From NCBI GenBank assembly GCA_013407085.1, contig JACCGJ010023168.1, positions 1-64,000 of the forward strand: 64,000 bases of DNA, written 5' to 3'. This document shows positions 55,401 to 62,205 of this stretch, in pieces. The DNA comes from Atriophallophorus winterbourni (Eukaryota; Platyhelminthes; Trematoda; Plagiorchiida; Microphallidae). The position numbers and the translations under genes are program-made. The first letter of the stretch is position 1. Every line of letters begins with the position of its first letter. Under the pieces are notes generated by a model. That model saw only the letters and a list, made by a program, of their open reading frames with translations, made no database searches and was not told the origin of the DNA.

Positions 55401-56509
55401 ATCTCGGGGTGGCCAAACCGTCACATGCCATGAGCAGTTAAAAACCCTTGCTAGTAACCTTTCTAAAGTCGGCGCAGCACGTCTTCCAGGCTGGTGTCTC
55501 CGCGATCAGATATCGCAATGGCTAGTTACGCTTCAGGATATGTCCAGAAACCGTGTTCAATGACGGTCTTGCACTAAGCATATTCTTTTAGTGTTTGCTT
55601 AACCTTGTATGTTGTCAAGCAGAGTGACGGAAAAAGCTTGTTATGATGCATGACAGTGAAATCCGCAAGGAAGCTGCCATGCTGATGTCGCTCTACTCGT
55701 TCACGAAACTTGTTTGAATGCATGTTCCATTCGAGGTGTAGGCACATCTACCCCGTTTGTTTGTGCTTACTCTTCTATACAATCCGTAGCTATTTAAGTC
55801 CCACACTTCCCCATCTTTTAGCATTTTACTTTTTCGTGGTTTTGTGGCAGTTAAGCATTCGTTACGCGCTACAGGTGTAATGCTGTCTGTGATGATGATG
55901 ATGCTCACATCTTATGCACTTACACTCCACTACCGGTTTCGGGCTGTTTGCCGTCGTCAGGTGGAGACAGTAAGATCAGGTTCAGTGAGCCTTGAAACAG
56001 TGGATAAATGGTAAACAAATGTATACTTCAATGACACTGTTGCATAGAATTCGTACAACGAACCACGATGTTGAAACACAGAACTACATCGTGATTTCAT
56101 GTCAAACACTCAAGGCGCTCATGAATAATTTAATTCTAGTTGTGAGTCCAAGGTAGCGATTTTTGGAATCAAAATCACTTACGGAGCATTATTTTCATTT
56201 TTTCACGATAGATTATGCACAAACCGTATGCCAACTGGGCAGCCAAATACAAAGAAAACCGCATGCGCATTTTTCCAACGATACATGATGTGATTTCTTC
56301 GCTACAAGAAATGATGTAGAATGCAACGATCCCATCCAAACGTACCAAGCGGATACAATATTGACGGAATTCAACTCTCGTCTGCTTAAACATTTGCGCA
56401 CATGAGTCGCGGCTAACCTAGATCGGTGCAAATGATAAACATCGAAAAATTACCAGATAATTCCAAATTTCCCACGATGAGCGGATAATAATTCCACGCT
56501 GTAGAACAT
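34368..56509 (-). CDS. REC8: Kleisin subunit of cohesin, REC8-like, 17 exons
   Basis: Kleisins close the SMC cohesin ring; REC8 is the meiotic form, cut by separase to release chromosome arms. Seventeen minus-strand exons with GT-AG introns and matching phases sum to 2181 bases, 726 codons plus TAA. Residues 1-105 form the N-terminal SMC3-binding domain ([37 protein letters not shown]). The middle has the kleisin motif [13 protein letters not shown] (about 165-180), a basic RSKKRKR patch, an EQPR separase-like site ending at residue 533 and six glutamines near 596-601. Residues 665-726 are the SMC1-binding winged helix ([21 protein letters not shown]). The N terminus matches REC8 better than RAD21. 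Human REC8 is 547 and RAD21 631 residues. The first two and last two introns are 33-44 bp. Exon 10 is the weakest. Confidence 0.88.
34475..34581 (-). CDS. REC8: REC8-like exon 16
   Basis: Acceptor CCTTCTAG, donor GTAAGT. Codes the winged-helix core: [16 protein letters not shown] and [13 protein letters not shown], matching the RAD21/REC8 C-terminal family. Confidence 0.9.
34622..34709 (-). CDS. REC8: REC8-like exon 15
   Basis: Acceptor ATTTTAG, donor GTAAGT; codes [16 protein letters not shown], the helix before the winged-helix domain. Followed by a 40-bp intron. Confidence 0.8.
35177..35405 (-). CDS. REC8: REC8-like exon 14
   Basis: Acceptor CTTGCAG, donor GTAACT. Carries the six-glutamine run and [14 protein letters not shown], an acidic segment placed like the acidic stretch of RAD21. 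Confidence 0.85.
36147..36250 (-). repeat. Hammerhead family B repeat, 3'-half fragment
   Basis: Carries the block GTGTTCAAACACAGAATC..AGTGATTCTTAGTCAAGCACTCAAGGCGC shared with 45688-45842 and 56060-56130. The ribozyme part is missing. It lies in intron 13 of the REC8-like gene. Confidence 0.65.
37930..38560 (-). pseudogene. CR1/jockey-like RT C-terminal fragment
   Basis: Minus-strand codons give [39 protein letters not shown] and a broken FETRNRFF end, equivalent to the RATRLVPGL..YEDRLRKLDLFSLEYRRIRGDL region of CR1-type polymerases. Inside intron 13 of the REC8-like gene. Confidence 0.65.
38940..39090 (+). repeat. Hammerhead family A repeat, best-preserved copy
   Basis: Sits in REC8 intron 13, opposite to the gene. 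Contains the full type-I hammerhead core described in the next entry, flanked by the family's GCGCATGCGGATCCTGA block on the left and GATGGAAATSCAWGCAAAT on the right. Confidence 0.75.
39017..39058 (+). ncRNA. Type-I hammerhead ribozyme candidate, family A
   Basis: Stem I CCCTAC (39017-39022) pairs with GTGGGG (39053-39058) over six positions, one a wobble. CTGATGA 39023-39029 is intact. Stem II is 39030-39042 with loop AAACA and one internal mismatch. GAAA 39043-39046 is intact. Stem III is the palindrome ACCGGT 39046-39051, and the cleavage triplet GTC ends at 39052. Such a minimal stem III is typical of ribozymes in Penelope-like elements and retrozymes, which often act as dimers. Activity is untested. 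Confidence 0.72.
39122..39352 (-). CDS. REC8: REC8-like exon 13
   Basis: Acceptor CTTTTCAG, donor GTAACG, phase 0 at both ends, 77 codons. Holds SSIEQPR, which fits the ExxR separase consensus, at the place of the second RAD21 cleavage site. Confidence 0.82.
39605..39629. repeat. CACT microsatellite
   Basis: Six tandem CACT units. Confidence 0.85.
40643..40994 (-). CDS. REC8: REC8-like exon 12
   Basis: Acceptor CCATCACAG, donor GTACGT. Codes a central conserved stretch ([19 protein letters not shown], then [15 protein letters not shown]) comparable with RAD21 EPIDITVKE..KRKRKLIVD. The frame stays open over 117 codons. Confidence 0.88.
41140..41400 (-). pseudogene. RT C-terminal fragment next to a microsatellite
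   Basis: Minus-strand peptide [19 protein letters not shown] and [13 protein letters not shown], the same domain as at 19380 and 52016. Its upstream side runs into the ATGG repeat. In intron 11 of the REC8-like gene. Confidence 0.6.
41436..41581. repeat. ATGG microsatellite, about 36 units
   Basis: A run of TGGA/ATGG units broken once by an extra T near 41466. It yields false His-Pro-Ser-Ile and Met-Asp-Gly-Trp open frames on the two strands. Confidence 0.97.
42175..42290 (-). repeat. Hammerhead family B repeat, copy in REC8 intron 11
   Basis: Core on the minus strand at 42208-42249: stem I CTCCAC/GTGGAG six pairs, box CCGATGA (second base changed), GGC-AAACA stem II partly kept, GAAA intact, ACCGGT, GTA triplet. 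The changed box base should impair cleavage. Confidence 0.7.
42291..45687. other. Inside REC8 intron 11; no feature recognised
   Basis: AT-rich intron sequence. Short open segments exist on both strands but none has a known motif, and none shows paired splice signals with conserved coding. Confidence 0.4.
45688..45842 (-). repeat. Hammerhead family B repeat, end-to-start junction
   Basis: The 3'-half block (ACGATGTTCAAATACAGAATC..CAAGCACTCAAGGC) is followed after about 20 bases by the family start (TATTGTGGTGCTCACATCCC). That order is expected for a head-to-tail tandem. The second unit is cut off by RTE sequence at 45843. Confidence 0.65.
45843..46060 (-). mobile_element. RTE fragment, RT N-terminal part
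   Basis: Minus-strand match to the region with [19 protein letters not shown] and a PPELIKC-like stretch of the copy at 4628-5479. About 215 bp, in REC8 intron 11. Confidence 0.75.
46290..46396 (-). CDS. REC8: REC8-like exon 11
   Basis: Acceptor CACTTCAG, donor GTAAGT; codes [17 protein letters not shown]. Its phase-2 end joins exon 12 with a glutamate codon. Low conservation region, placed by splice signals and phase. Confidence 0.65.
46885..47200 (+). mobile_element. RTE 3'-end copy, heavily decayed
   Basis: Recognisable blocks: GTGGTACAAAGATGTTTGCAA, ACTGCGG..CGCTGAACGTAGATCGCGCC, AGAGATTGTTTCTC and CATGGTCGAAATTGACCGAGG. Large indels between them. In REC8 intron 10. Confidence 0.6.
47405..47600 (+). 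repeat. Hammerhead family A repeat, copy 5
   Basis: Core 47497-47538: CCCTAC, CTTATGA (G of the box lost), GAAACTGGTCGTGGGG. It shares the left flank AAGCGCATGCGGATCCTGA with the 39-kb copy. Predicted inactive. Its right edge overlaps the donor of tentative exon 10. Confidence 0.7.
47589..47682 (-). CDS. REC8: REC8-like exon 10 (tentative)
   Basis: Acceptor CAACGACAG and donor CAT/GTAAAC give the only phase I found that links exon 9 to exon 11. The donor lies at the edge of a hammerhead repeat copy, so this exon needs transcript support. Confidence 0.42.
48430..48738 (+). mobile_element. SR2-like RTE 3' end, left part
   Basis: Matches 55440-55770: AACCTTTCYAAAGTMGGCGCA, CGCGATCAGATAT, GTCTTGCACTAAGCAT and TCCATTCGAGGTGTAGGCAC. 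It is interrupted at 48738 by a younger RTE copy and resumes at 49071. Confidence 0.75.
48739..49070 (+). mobile_element. RTE 3' fragment inserted in the SR2-like tail
   Basis: Begins in the DMKALGIDPAS-like region and ends with GGAGGCCAACAATA. It is flanked by ACTTTTTTA (48730-48738) and ACTCTTTTA (49071-49079), a one-mismatch target duplication. The host sequence is continuous in the uninterrupted relative at 55760-55775. Confidence 0.78.
49071..49235 (+). mobile_element. SR2-like RTE 3' end, right part
   Basis: Continues the element broken at 48738: CTCTTWTAKARAATCCGTA, CACTTCCCC-like and GACAGCCGAGCAT blocks match 55769-55890. Confidence 0.65.
49410..49575 (-). repeat. Hammerhead family B repeat, decayed
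   Basis: Shares CTTACATCCC, TACACTCCACAGCC, CCTGGAAACAATGGTAAAT and GAACGACGGTGATCAAATAC with the family, but the ribozyme core is unrecognisable. Confidence 0.55.
49930..50024 (-). CDS. REC8: REC8-like exon 9
   Basis: Acceptor CGTACAG, donor GTGAGT; codes [17 protein letters not shown] in phase 0. Unconserved linker. Confidence 0.65.
50141..50183 (-). CDS. REC8: REC8-like exon 8
   Basis: A 43-bp exon with acceptor TATCACAG and donor GTGCGT; one base completes the split glutamate codon from exon 7, then [14 protein letters not shown]. Confidence 0.6.
50287..50616 (+). other. Unrecognised ORF in REC8 intron 7, opposite strand
   Basis: A 109-residue frame containing [17 protein letters not shown] and [18 protein letters not shown]. 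It matches nothing I know and may be chance. The next 300 bases are unremarkable. Confidence 0.2.
50930..51165 (-). mobile_element. tRNA-derived SINE with hammerhead, copy 1
   Basis: The minus strand begins with a tRNA-like head (GCGGTGGACCGTAGCC..AAGGCGTAGGGCGTGG) and a B-box GGGTTCGAGTTCC at 51091-51079. The hammerhead box CTGATGA follows at 51054-51048, stem II GATC..GATC at 51047-51034 and GAAA at 51033-51030. Tail: ATCAAATTTGTGAATATTTCGAAGGACTTGG. Confidence 0.75.
51030..51086 (-). ncRNA. SINE-type hammerhead ribozyme candidate
   Basis: CTGATGA and GAAA are both intact with a four-pair stem II (GATC/GATC). Stem III forms between CGAGT of the B-box (51086-51082) and ACTC after GAAA (51030-51027), three to four pairs, which puts cleavage near 51081/51080. 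Stem I pairing is poor, so activity is uncertain. The layout is that of schistosome Sm-alpha hammerheads. Confidence 0.6.
51240..51545 (+). mobile_element. tRNA-derived SINE with hammerhead remnant, copy 2
   Basis: B-box GGGTTCAAATCCC at 51354-51366, CTGATGA at 51392-51398, but GAAA is replaced by CAAA, so the ribozyme is dead. Tail with ATCAAATTTGTGAATAGTTCAAAGGACTTGG. Confidence 0.7.
52016..52320 (+). pseudogene. RT C-terminal fragment
   Basis: Plus-strand peptide [18 protein letters not shown], then [18 protein letters not shown], a stop, and [20 protein letters not shown]. Same domain as 19380-19790. In REC8 intron 7. Confidence 0.65.
52832..53040 (-). CDS. REC8: REC8-like exon 7
   Basis: Acceptor CTTGCCAG, donor GTGAGT. 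Codes [19 protein letters not shown], comparable with RAD21 NDFGDFGMDDREIM after the kleisin motif. Confidence 0.8.
53156..53485 (-). mobile_element. RTE 3' copy with internal deletion
   Basis: The 3' end (TTGTTGGCCTCCTTCGGTCGATGTCGACC) and the knuckle region to 53297 are joined at about 53299 directly to the RT C-terminal block (GACGCTGTCATAATATGGTGAACATGC..). Roughly 350 bases of the family are missing between. In REC8 intron 6. Confidence 0.78.
53929..54006 (-). CDS. REC8: REC8-like exon 6
   Basis: Acceptor ATTCATAG, donor GTAAGT, 26 codons in phase 0. Codes [17 protein letters not shown], the closest match in the gene to RAD21 (SLNQSRAEEITMRE). Confidence 0.9.
54047..54200 (-). CDS. REC8: REC8-like exon 5
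   Basis: Acceptor CTTTCTAG, donor GTATGT. Codes a basic, possibly nuclear-localising [10 protein letters not shown] and a [12 protein letters not shown] segment. The intron after it is 40 bp. Confidence 0.82.
54305..54377 (-). CDS. REC8: REC8-like exon 4
   Basis: Acceptor TTATCCAG, donor GTAACA. Codes [20 protein letters not shown], the last helix and strand of the N-terminal domain (REC8 DIQHILERL..RIDM). Confidence 0.85.
54725..54860 (-). repeat. Hammerhead family B repeat, copy in REC8 intron 3
   Basis: Core 54758-54792, minus strand: stem I CTCCAC/GTGGTG five of six pairs, CTGATGA intact, GAAA intact, ACCGGTT, but stem II is deleted to a few bases (CAGCAA). It runs into the SR2-like element downstream. 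Confidence 0.7.
54861..55892 (+). mobile_element. SR2-like RTE retrotransposon, C-terminal part
   Basis: Plus-strand peptide [49 protein letters not shown], a stop, then [31 protein letters not shown] and [13 protein letters not shown]: the post-RT domain of SR2/RTE-type elements known from schistosomes. It continues into an untranslated tail to about 55890. 5'-truncated, with two frame breaks near 55165 and 55240. In REC8 intron 3. Confidence 0.82.
55893..56135 (-). repeat. Hammerhead family B repeat, best-preserved copy
   Basis: Full-length member: GCTCACATC start, core, GTGAGCCTTGAAACAGTGG, ACGAACCACGATGTTGAAACACAGAA, and the CAAACACTCAAGGCGCTCATG end. Lies in REC8 intron 3 with its ribozyme in the same sense as the gene. 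Confidence 0.75.
55925..55966 (-). ncRNA. Type-I hammerhead ribozyme candidate, family B
   Basis: Minus strand: stem I CTCCAC (55966-55961) pairs perfectly with GTGGAG (55930-55925). The box CTGACGA (55960-55954) differs only at the free position 7. Stem II GGC-AAACA-GCC has a closing mismatch. GAAA at 55940-55937, stem III palindrome ACCGGT 55937-55932, cleavage after GTA at 55931/55930. Every required core base is present. Activity is untested. Confidence 0.75.
56183..56301 (-). CDS. REC8: REC8-like exon 3
   Basis: Acceptor TTCTTGTAG, donor GTAAGT. Codes [20 protein letters not shown] and [15 protein letters not shown], closely matching REC8 RFSLYLSAQLQIGVIRVY. Confidence 0.92.
56346..56417 (-). 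CDS. REC8: REC8-like exon 2
   Basis: Between introns of 36 and 44 bp. Codes [19 protein letters not shown], matching REC8 LAATRGSRLVKREYLRVN. Confidence 0.92.
56454..56509 (-). CDS. REC8: REC8-like exon 1 with start codon
   Basis: ATG at 56509-56507 opens [16 protein letters not shown], the universal kleisin MFY start. The donor TCTG/GTAATT splits the tryptophan codon of IIWLAA. The same frame is open upstream, but homology fixes this ATG. Confidence 0.92.
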
Positions 56510-57324
56510 CGGTCGATGGTCTGAAATAAGTGTGGTAAATGGGAGAAGCACTAAAACTCGTGGGTTGGTGTAAATTAAACGCAACATGATTGGCAAAGCG
56601 TTGGGAATACAAACAGTGATCAAAATGAAATACATTTTGCGATACAAGATACTGGGACAAATTAGCGAAAATGTATTCTTCACGGGCCCCTTTTGTCACG
56701 CTTGATATTCTTCAAATGTGTCTCGCATTCGCATGGGAATTATCTTTCATTAATTTGCAACAAATGTTATCATGTTTGTAGGCTTAATATTGTATGCATA
56801 GTGTCTTTGCGATCTTCGAATTATAACCAAGTGGATATTCTCTGTATTATTCGCTGAACGTGTATTTCTATCATTACAATGCTCCAATCTTACTCGTTGC
56901 AATAGAAGGTCGAATATATACTGGTCATGAAATTTCAGTCTCCATGAAAATTCGCAATCATAGCCTTCGAACATAAGAAGGAGCGTCCTGTTTTTATGCT
57001 TATTGTTCAGCTTGAATAGAATTCTTTGAGTAATTGAACCTGGTGCTATACAGCACTTCATCTAAATTTTCTTTGAATCAGTTAAATTTAGCTTACAAAT
57101 TGTCTTATATTGTATGAATCGAATCGTCTACCTTTTGTCGTGCAAATTGAATGAAGATGATAGCATGTTCATCACACAGAGAGATGAAATCATTTTTCGA
57201 AATTAAAATTTCCTAATTGTTAAAACGGTGTCCGACTTTTACAAACACGAGATTAGATTTGTCGCGAGCATATCAATTTATATTTTACCTTTCATTTCTT
57301 TAATGCTAACGTGGTGATCACATA
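56510..57324. other. Upstream flank of the REC8-like gene
   Basis: Should hold the promoter and 5' UTR. I see no convincing TATA box, and no other gene. Confidence 0.35.
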
Positions 57325-57600
57325 GGATAAATATGCATTGGAGGCATTGTGTAAAGCGTTGTCTACAAGCTGTGGAGAAGCAGATAAAATTCTTGGCTGC
57401 TGAACGCAGATCACGCCACCGGCGTGCAACTGATGCAATACAACCAGGTTCTGACTATCGTTGCCAGCGCTGCGAGAGAGATTGTTCCTCCCGAATCGGA
57501 CAGTTTAATCATTCAAAAAGCTGTAGAACATGATCATTCATGCGATTGTGATGTACATACATGATCGACATCGACCGAAGGAGGCCAACAACACGAATAA
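57325..57600 (+). mobile_element. RTE 3'-end copy
   Basis: [33 protein letters not shown] and [21 protein letters not shown], then the GGAGGCCAACAACACGAATAAC tail. 5'-truncated at about 57325. Confidence 0.85.
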
Positions 57601-59832
57601 CAAATCTATTAATGCTAGAAATTTCACAGAATGGTACTGGGTTAAGATAAGTTAAAAAATATAAGATTTTTCACAAAGAAATGTCATACTAACTAGTTAG
57701 TGATAATTTCCGTTTTAAATTCGTGCGTCCTGAAACACTACAATATTAGAGTGAAGCGTATGTATTGTGCATGCTCACGAGAAGTTATTGAACAATGTGC
57801 GGTGGTTTTTACAACACCATCTTAGTTATGGTCAGCCTAAACAGCCCTCGCTTAACTGGTGATTTCAGTGATTCGTACGTCACGGGGTCCCGAATTTTTG
57901 CCCCACCCTGCAGGGTGCATGCGATTTGAATTTGACAAAGAATGACTCATCCGCATACATGTGTTTTACCCCACCGTGTAAAATGAAAACAAACAAATAA
58001 AATATGTACGTGTAATTCCGAATTGTGCGATGCGGTGTCCAATGTGTGTACCACTTTGAAGGAATCAAAATCTCAAGCCGAATAGAGATTATTGACTAAG
58101 AAGCATTATTAGTTGGGGTAATACAAGCACTCGTTTTTATCGTATGAAATGCTGCTGATTGGCAAAAATTTCTAATTTTCCTAAAATCTGTGCGTAAACA
58201 CTAGTGAAGACTACAACGAAAGAAGATCTTGCTGACAAAGAATGAGGAAGTATGAAATCAGTCACTGGTACAAGGTTGTCTACAATCATGTGTTAAGCAT
58301 ATTAAGAAGCGATTTGCCAAAACGCCGTGAAACCATTCTTGGACAACAGTGCACAAGCTTGGTTACCATGGTTGGAAAACTTTGCAGAAGTTATAAATGC
58401 ACTACTCGAGAGGAGCAAACACATACTAATCAAAATGTTGAATGGAGTGTAAACCACGCAATGTCCAGCTAATTTTATCCTGAGTGCCCATATGTGCAGG
58501 CAAATTTGTGCCTACCTGTATCGTTTAAAATAAATCCCGTTTACATTTAGAGTTATATATATATATATATATATATCATATTATATATATATATATATAA
58601 TATTATATGTGTGTATGTGTGTGTCAGTGTGTGTGTAACGGATTTATTTTAAACGATTATGCCATTTTCTTTATGTATTAGGAAATGGTTAATCGAGGGT
58701 GGAATTCGGCTCACAGGAATCTCAAATAAAAAGATTGACTCAGAGTTTTCTCAGACCGACCACGGTAAAATAAAGGTCGTGCAGAGAAACATGGTAAAAA
58801 AGAATCGGCATGATTAAAAGTCATGTTGCGGTTTGAAAGCTACCAGTCCGAAAATGATATTCGAAGACAACCCAACCCTAGTCATATCTCAGTAATTGTA
58901 ACGGTGATGTAAACAATGGCATCTACTTCATTTTTCATTGTTAACAATATGACTTATGTAAAGCTGTCGTATTGTTTTCAACAGCGTCGTTTAAAAATCT
59001 CGAAAAATAACTTCTAATGACTTAATTTGAGATGTGCGATTGGCCAACTGAATTCATGAGGCAGTTTGGATGATTTATGAAAATTTTGATCCTCTCGTAA
59101 TTCCAATTAAGATTCAAGTGTGGTGTTTGTATACTATCTGTCTATCTATTTTCTCTTTGTTAATCTATCTATATTTTACTAATAATAATGGTAACAATAT
59201 TCATAATTACAATAACAATAAGATTAGGTAATAATGAATATCAACGATAATGATATTTTTCACATTTTAAACATTATCAATATGCGGAATAAGGGTTAGA
59301 AAACATTCATTTCTAGTTGTATTTCTGAATTCTTCTATGCGAACACAGAAAGGAAAGTATGCAATTTCAACTTGGACTTACGGGCTCACAAATTTTGGTG
59401 TATATTGTGGTTCGGCTGCCCGCATGAAGATCTCACCTTCAGCCAATTAGATTGCGATTATCTATTATGGATCCTATTGGTTATTCACCTTACGTACAGG
59501 TGAGCGAATCAGCTTGCGTCACGTGTGTCCTCCGAATGCCGATTCACTTTTGGGTATGTAAATTGGGTGCCACAAGGACATAGTTATAAATAGGTTTACA
59601 ATTCTGACTTTTTATCCAGGTGGAAACAAGCAGCGTAGAACTAAACTGCATGAACTGTTTGCTAATAGAGCAAAAATAAAATTGGTCTATTTAAATCGTT
59701 TTGCCGTTTTATCAGACACATTTTAAGAAACTGCCCTATCAAATTTTGTTGAATACAACAAATATGTTAATAAAAAACGCAGTTGTCCACATAAGTAATT
59801 CTGGGAATGCAATCAAGCGAAAACTGACACAT
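57601..59832. other. Intergenic, no gene recognised; TA/TG microsatellite at 58553-58636
   Basis: A dinucleotide TA tract (58553-58606) passes into TG repeats to 58636. An ORF at 58242-58472 (MRKYEISHWYKVVYNHVL) matches nothing known to me and has no supporting splice or signal evidence. Confidence 0.5.
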
Positions 59833-59960
59833 CAGTACTAATTCTTTGGAAATATTCACAAATCTGATCAAGACGGTCCTCACTGGAAGCATTGGACTCA
59901 GGTTTCGCTCGACTCGTCGTGAAGAAGCCAACAATATTTGTTGTGGTCGTCCAACCGATC
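59833..59960 (-). mobile_element. SINE tail fragment
   Basis: On the minus strand: GAGCGAAACCTGAGTCCAATGC, then the family tail GATCAGATTTGTGAATATTTCC. Only the half after stem II remains. Confidence 0.55.
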
Positions 59961-60079
59961 TACTCTGTGTGTCAGGTTTTTCTATCGATTAAAAATTACG
60001 CTAACGCCGATTAATCATTTAAGCACTGTTTTGTTTTCAGCGTTTGGCTAATAATTCGTTCTCTATGTTTCTGACTACT

Positions 60080-60250
60080 CATCAATATCAATTCTCTTGA
60101 AATATTCAGAAAATTGTTCACGACTGTTAACGATGGAAAAAACCAAACTCGAGTTTCGCTCTTATTTGTGCTCATCAGCAGTGCATATACACTGTATCGG
60201 ATAGAACTGGGACAGTGAACGGCATAGCAGGCCGTAAGGCATGAACTCAC
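60080..60250 (-). mobile_element. tRNA-derived SINE with hammerhead, copy 3
   Basis: Head CATGCCTTACGGCCTGC on the minus strand, then CTGATGA at 60178-60172, stem II GCAC..GAGC with one mismatch, intact GAAA at 60157-60154 and ACTCGAG. The B-box side of stem III is mutated. Confidence 0.65.
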
Positions 60251-60400
60251 AATGTTGATGGTCGGAGGTTCGAGTACACAAGATATGCACTACTGATGAG
60301 CTCAAGTATGAGCGAAACTAGAGTCAAGTGCTTCCATTTTTGGTCGTCGTGATCAAATTTGTGAAACTTTTAAAGTACTTGGTTCTGATAAAAAACTAAT
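60235..60400 (+). mobile_element. tRNA-derived SINE with hammerhead, copy 4
   Basis: Faces copy 3 head to head. B-box GAGGTTCGAGTAC at 60265-60277, CTGATGA 60293-60299, a perfect four-pair stem II GCTC-AAGTAT-GAGC (60300-60313), GAAA 60314-60317. Cleavage would follow GTA at 60276. Stem III has three pairs and then a mismatch. Tail GATCAAATTTGTGAAAC. Confidence 0.7.
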
Positions 60401-61544
60401 TCTCCACCACATGCTGGAAGTATCAAAATAACTAGAACGGACAAAAGTTATCATTATGCTGCCTCTTAATTATTAGTGGGTGCTGATTACTTAATTTGGG
60501 GTACAGCTAATTCCTCCATTGTATATTGTGTTTTAAAATCTCTAGATGAAAACTTGAAGGAAAACAGCTGGATAAACACTTTTGATTGCTAAGATTGTAA
60601 ATGACTGGTTTGATAATGTCGTGTGAAGACAAACAAGACTATCTTTCGATAAATTTTGTAATAAAAGTAAATAAATCAATTGATATTTCATGGAAATTCG
60701 CAATGTGACGAAATATGCAAATTTACTGAAGTACAAAAATATGCGTGTGTTAAAGAAGTGGCACTGGCTATTTATTAATCTTTTTAGGCAAGTGAACGAC
60801 CTTTTAATTCTCAACTTGCAAGATATTACAACATGATGTTAATTTCAGCTAGATTATAGGTACAATATTTATCAGTAAAAACCGCTTGATGAAAGTTTGA
60901 GTTGCGACGAATCGCTGTCACGAATATTCCGGATTCACGACATGTAAACTAGTTCCAATTGGATTTCTTTGGCTTAACGCAAGACATGTGTATCATTATT
61001 GAGTTTTCTATAACATTTCAATTGATCAAATGTAATTCCAAGTGTATGTAGCTACAAGTACCGAATCAATGTTATTTTAAAAATGCGAGCGATTAGCGGG
61101 TCCATATTACAAAAAAATAAATCTTCCAACCATAGAATAAATGGAGGTGTGAAAATGCAAATATGATGAATAACCACCTTTATAGTTGACCAAACAAAAG
61201 TTGACATCGAAAGTTTGCCAGTTTGATCCGCACCCATCTGCTTGACACCGGCAAAGGAGGATATGGTCTTCGTTTTAAAAATGACTGACTATCGAAGACC
61301 TACAGTTTCACGTCACTTTACAAGTGATTGGTAATTTAAAACGAAATAGTGATCATTACAATATTGAAGCTAATCGGGACAACTAACTCACACCATCAGG
61401 TGATTGACTGATGTCTACGTAAAATTATACCACCACTTCTATTCTGCCTTCTATGTATCAACCGACTCTCCTGAGTTTACATTCGATCCATCATTGAGTT
61501 TATAGGTTCCGGATGACAACAGCGCCAACATACAGCACCGCAAC
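60401..61544. other. No gene recognised
   Basis: AT-rich intergenic sequence. Short frames on the minus strand (60542-60814, 61052-61237) carry no recognisable motif. Confidence 0.4.
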
Positions 61545-62205
61545 CGCAAGTTGACTGTAAAGACAAAGGTGATAGTATACAACACGTGCTTACTAAATAC
61601 TTTACTGTGCGGCAGTGAAACCTGGATCATCCCCACAAAACACGAAAGGGAGCTGAATGCTTTCCATCTTCGAAGCATCCAACGAATCTTGAACATGTCA
61701 TGGATGGAAAAATTTACTAATGCTGAACTCAGATTATCTTCACCATACTACGACAGCGCCACCTGCGGTAACTTGGTCATGTCTGCTGAAAAAATAGTCA
61801 TATTCCAAAATATCTAACCTGTGGTGAGTTGAAATCAGAAAATCGGCCATTGGGAATACAGCACTTGGCGTACAAAGACTTTTGCAAAAGAGATATGAAA
61901 GATCTTGGCATGAACCCCACGAGTTGGGAAGAACTTGCTCTTGACCGCTTACTTAAGAGTCAGTGTGTCAAGCGTCGTCTGCATGCTTGGGAGGAGCAGA
62001 TACAGCTCTTGGCTAATGAACGTAGATGACGCCGCCGGCGTGCAATTGACGCCGATCGACCGAGTACTGCCTATCGCTGCGTGAGAGATTGTTCCTTCCG
62101 TATCGTACTGTTTAGTCATTAGAAAAGCTCTGGAGGATGAACAAATCGTGAGATTGTGATGTATATCCATGGTCGACATCGACCGAAGGAGGCCAAACAA
62201 CAACT
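61545..62205 (+). mobile_element. RTE C-terminal and 3'-end copy
   Basis: LTVKTKVIVYNTCLLNTLL, CGSETWIIPTKHERELNAF, a frame change, then LAYKDFCKRDMKDLGMNP and KRRLHAWEEQIQLLANERR, ending in a GGAGGCCAAACAACAAC tail at 62188-62205. Confidence 0.85.

Noticed and set aside
57880..58472. Small genes on either strand
   Set aside because: No known motif, no splice partners, no signal features; indistinguishable from chance open frames.
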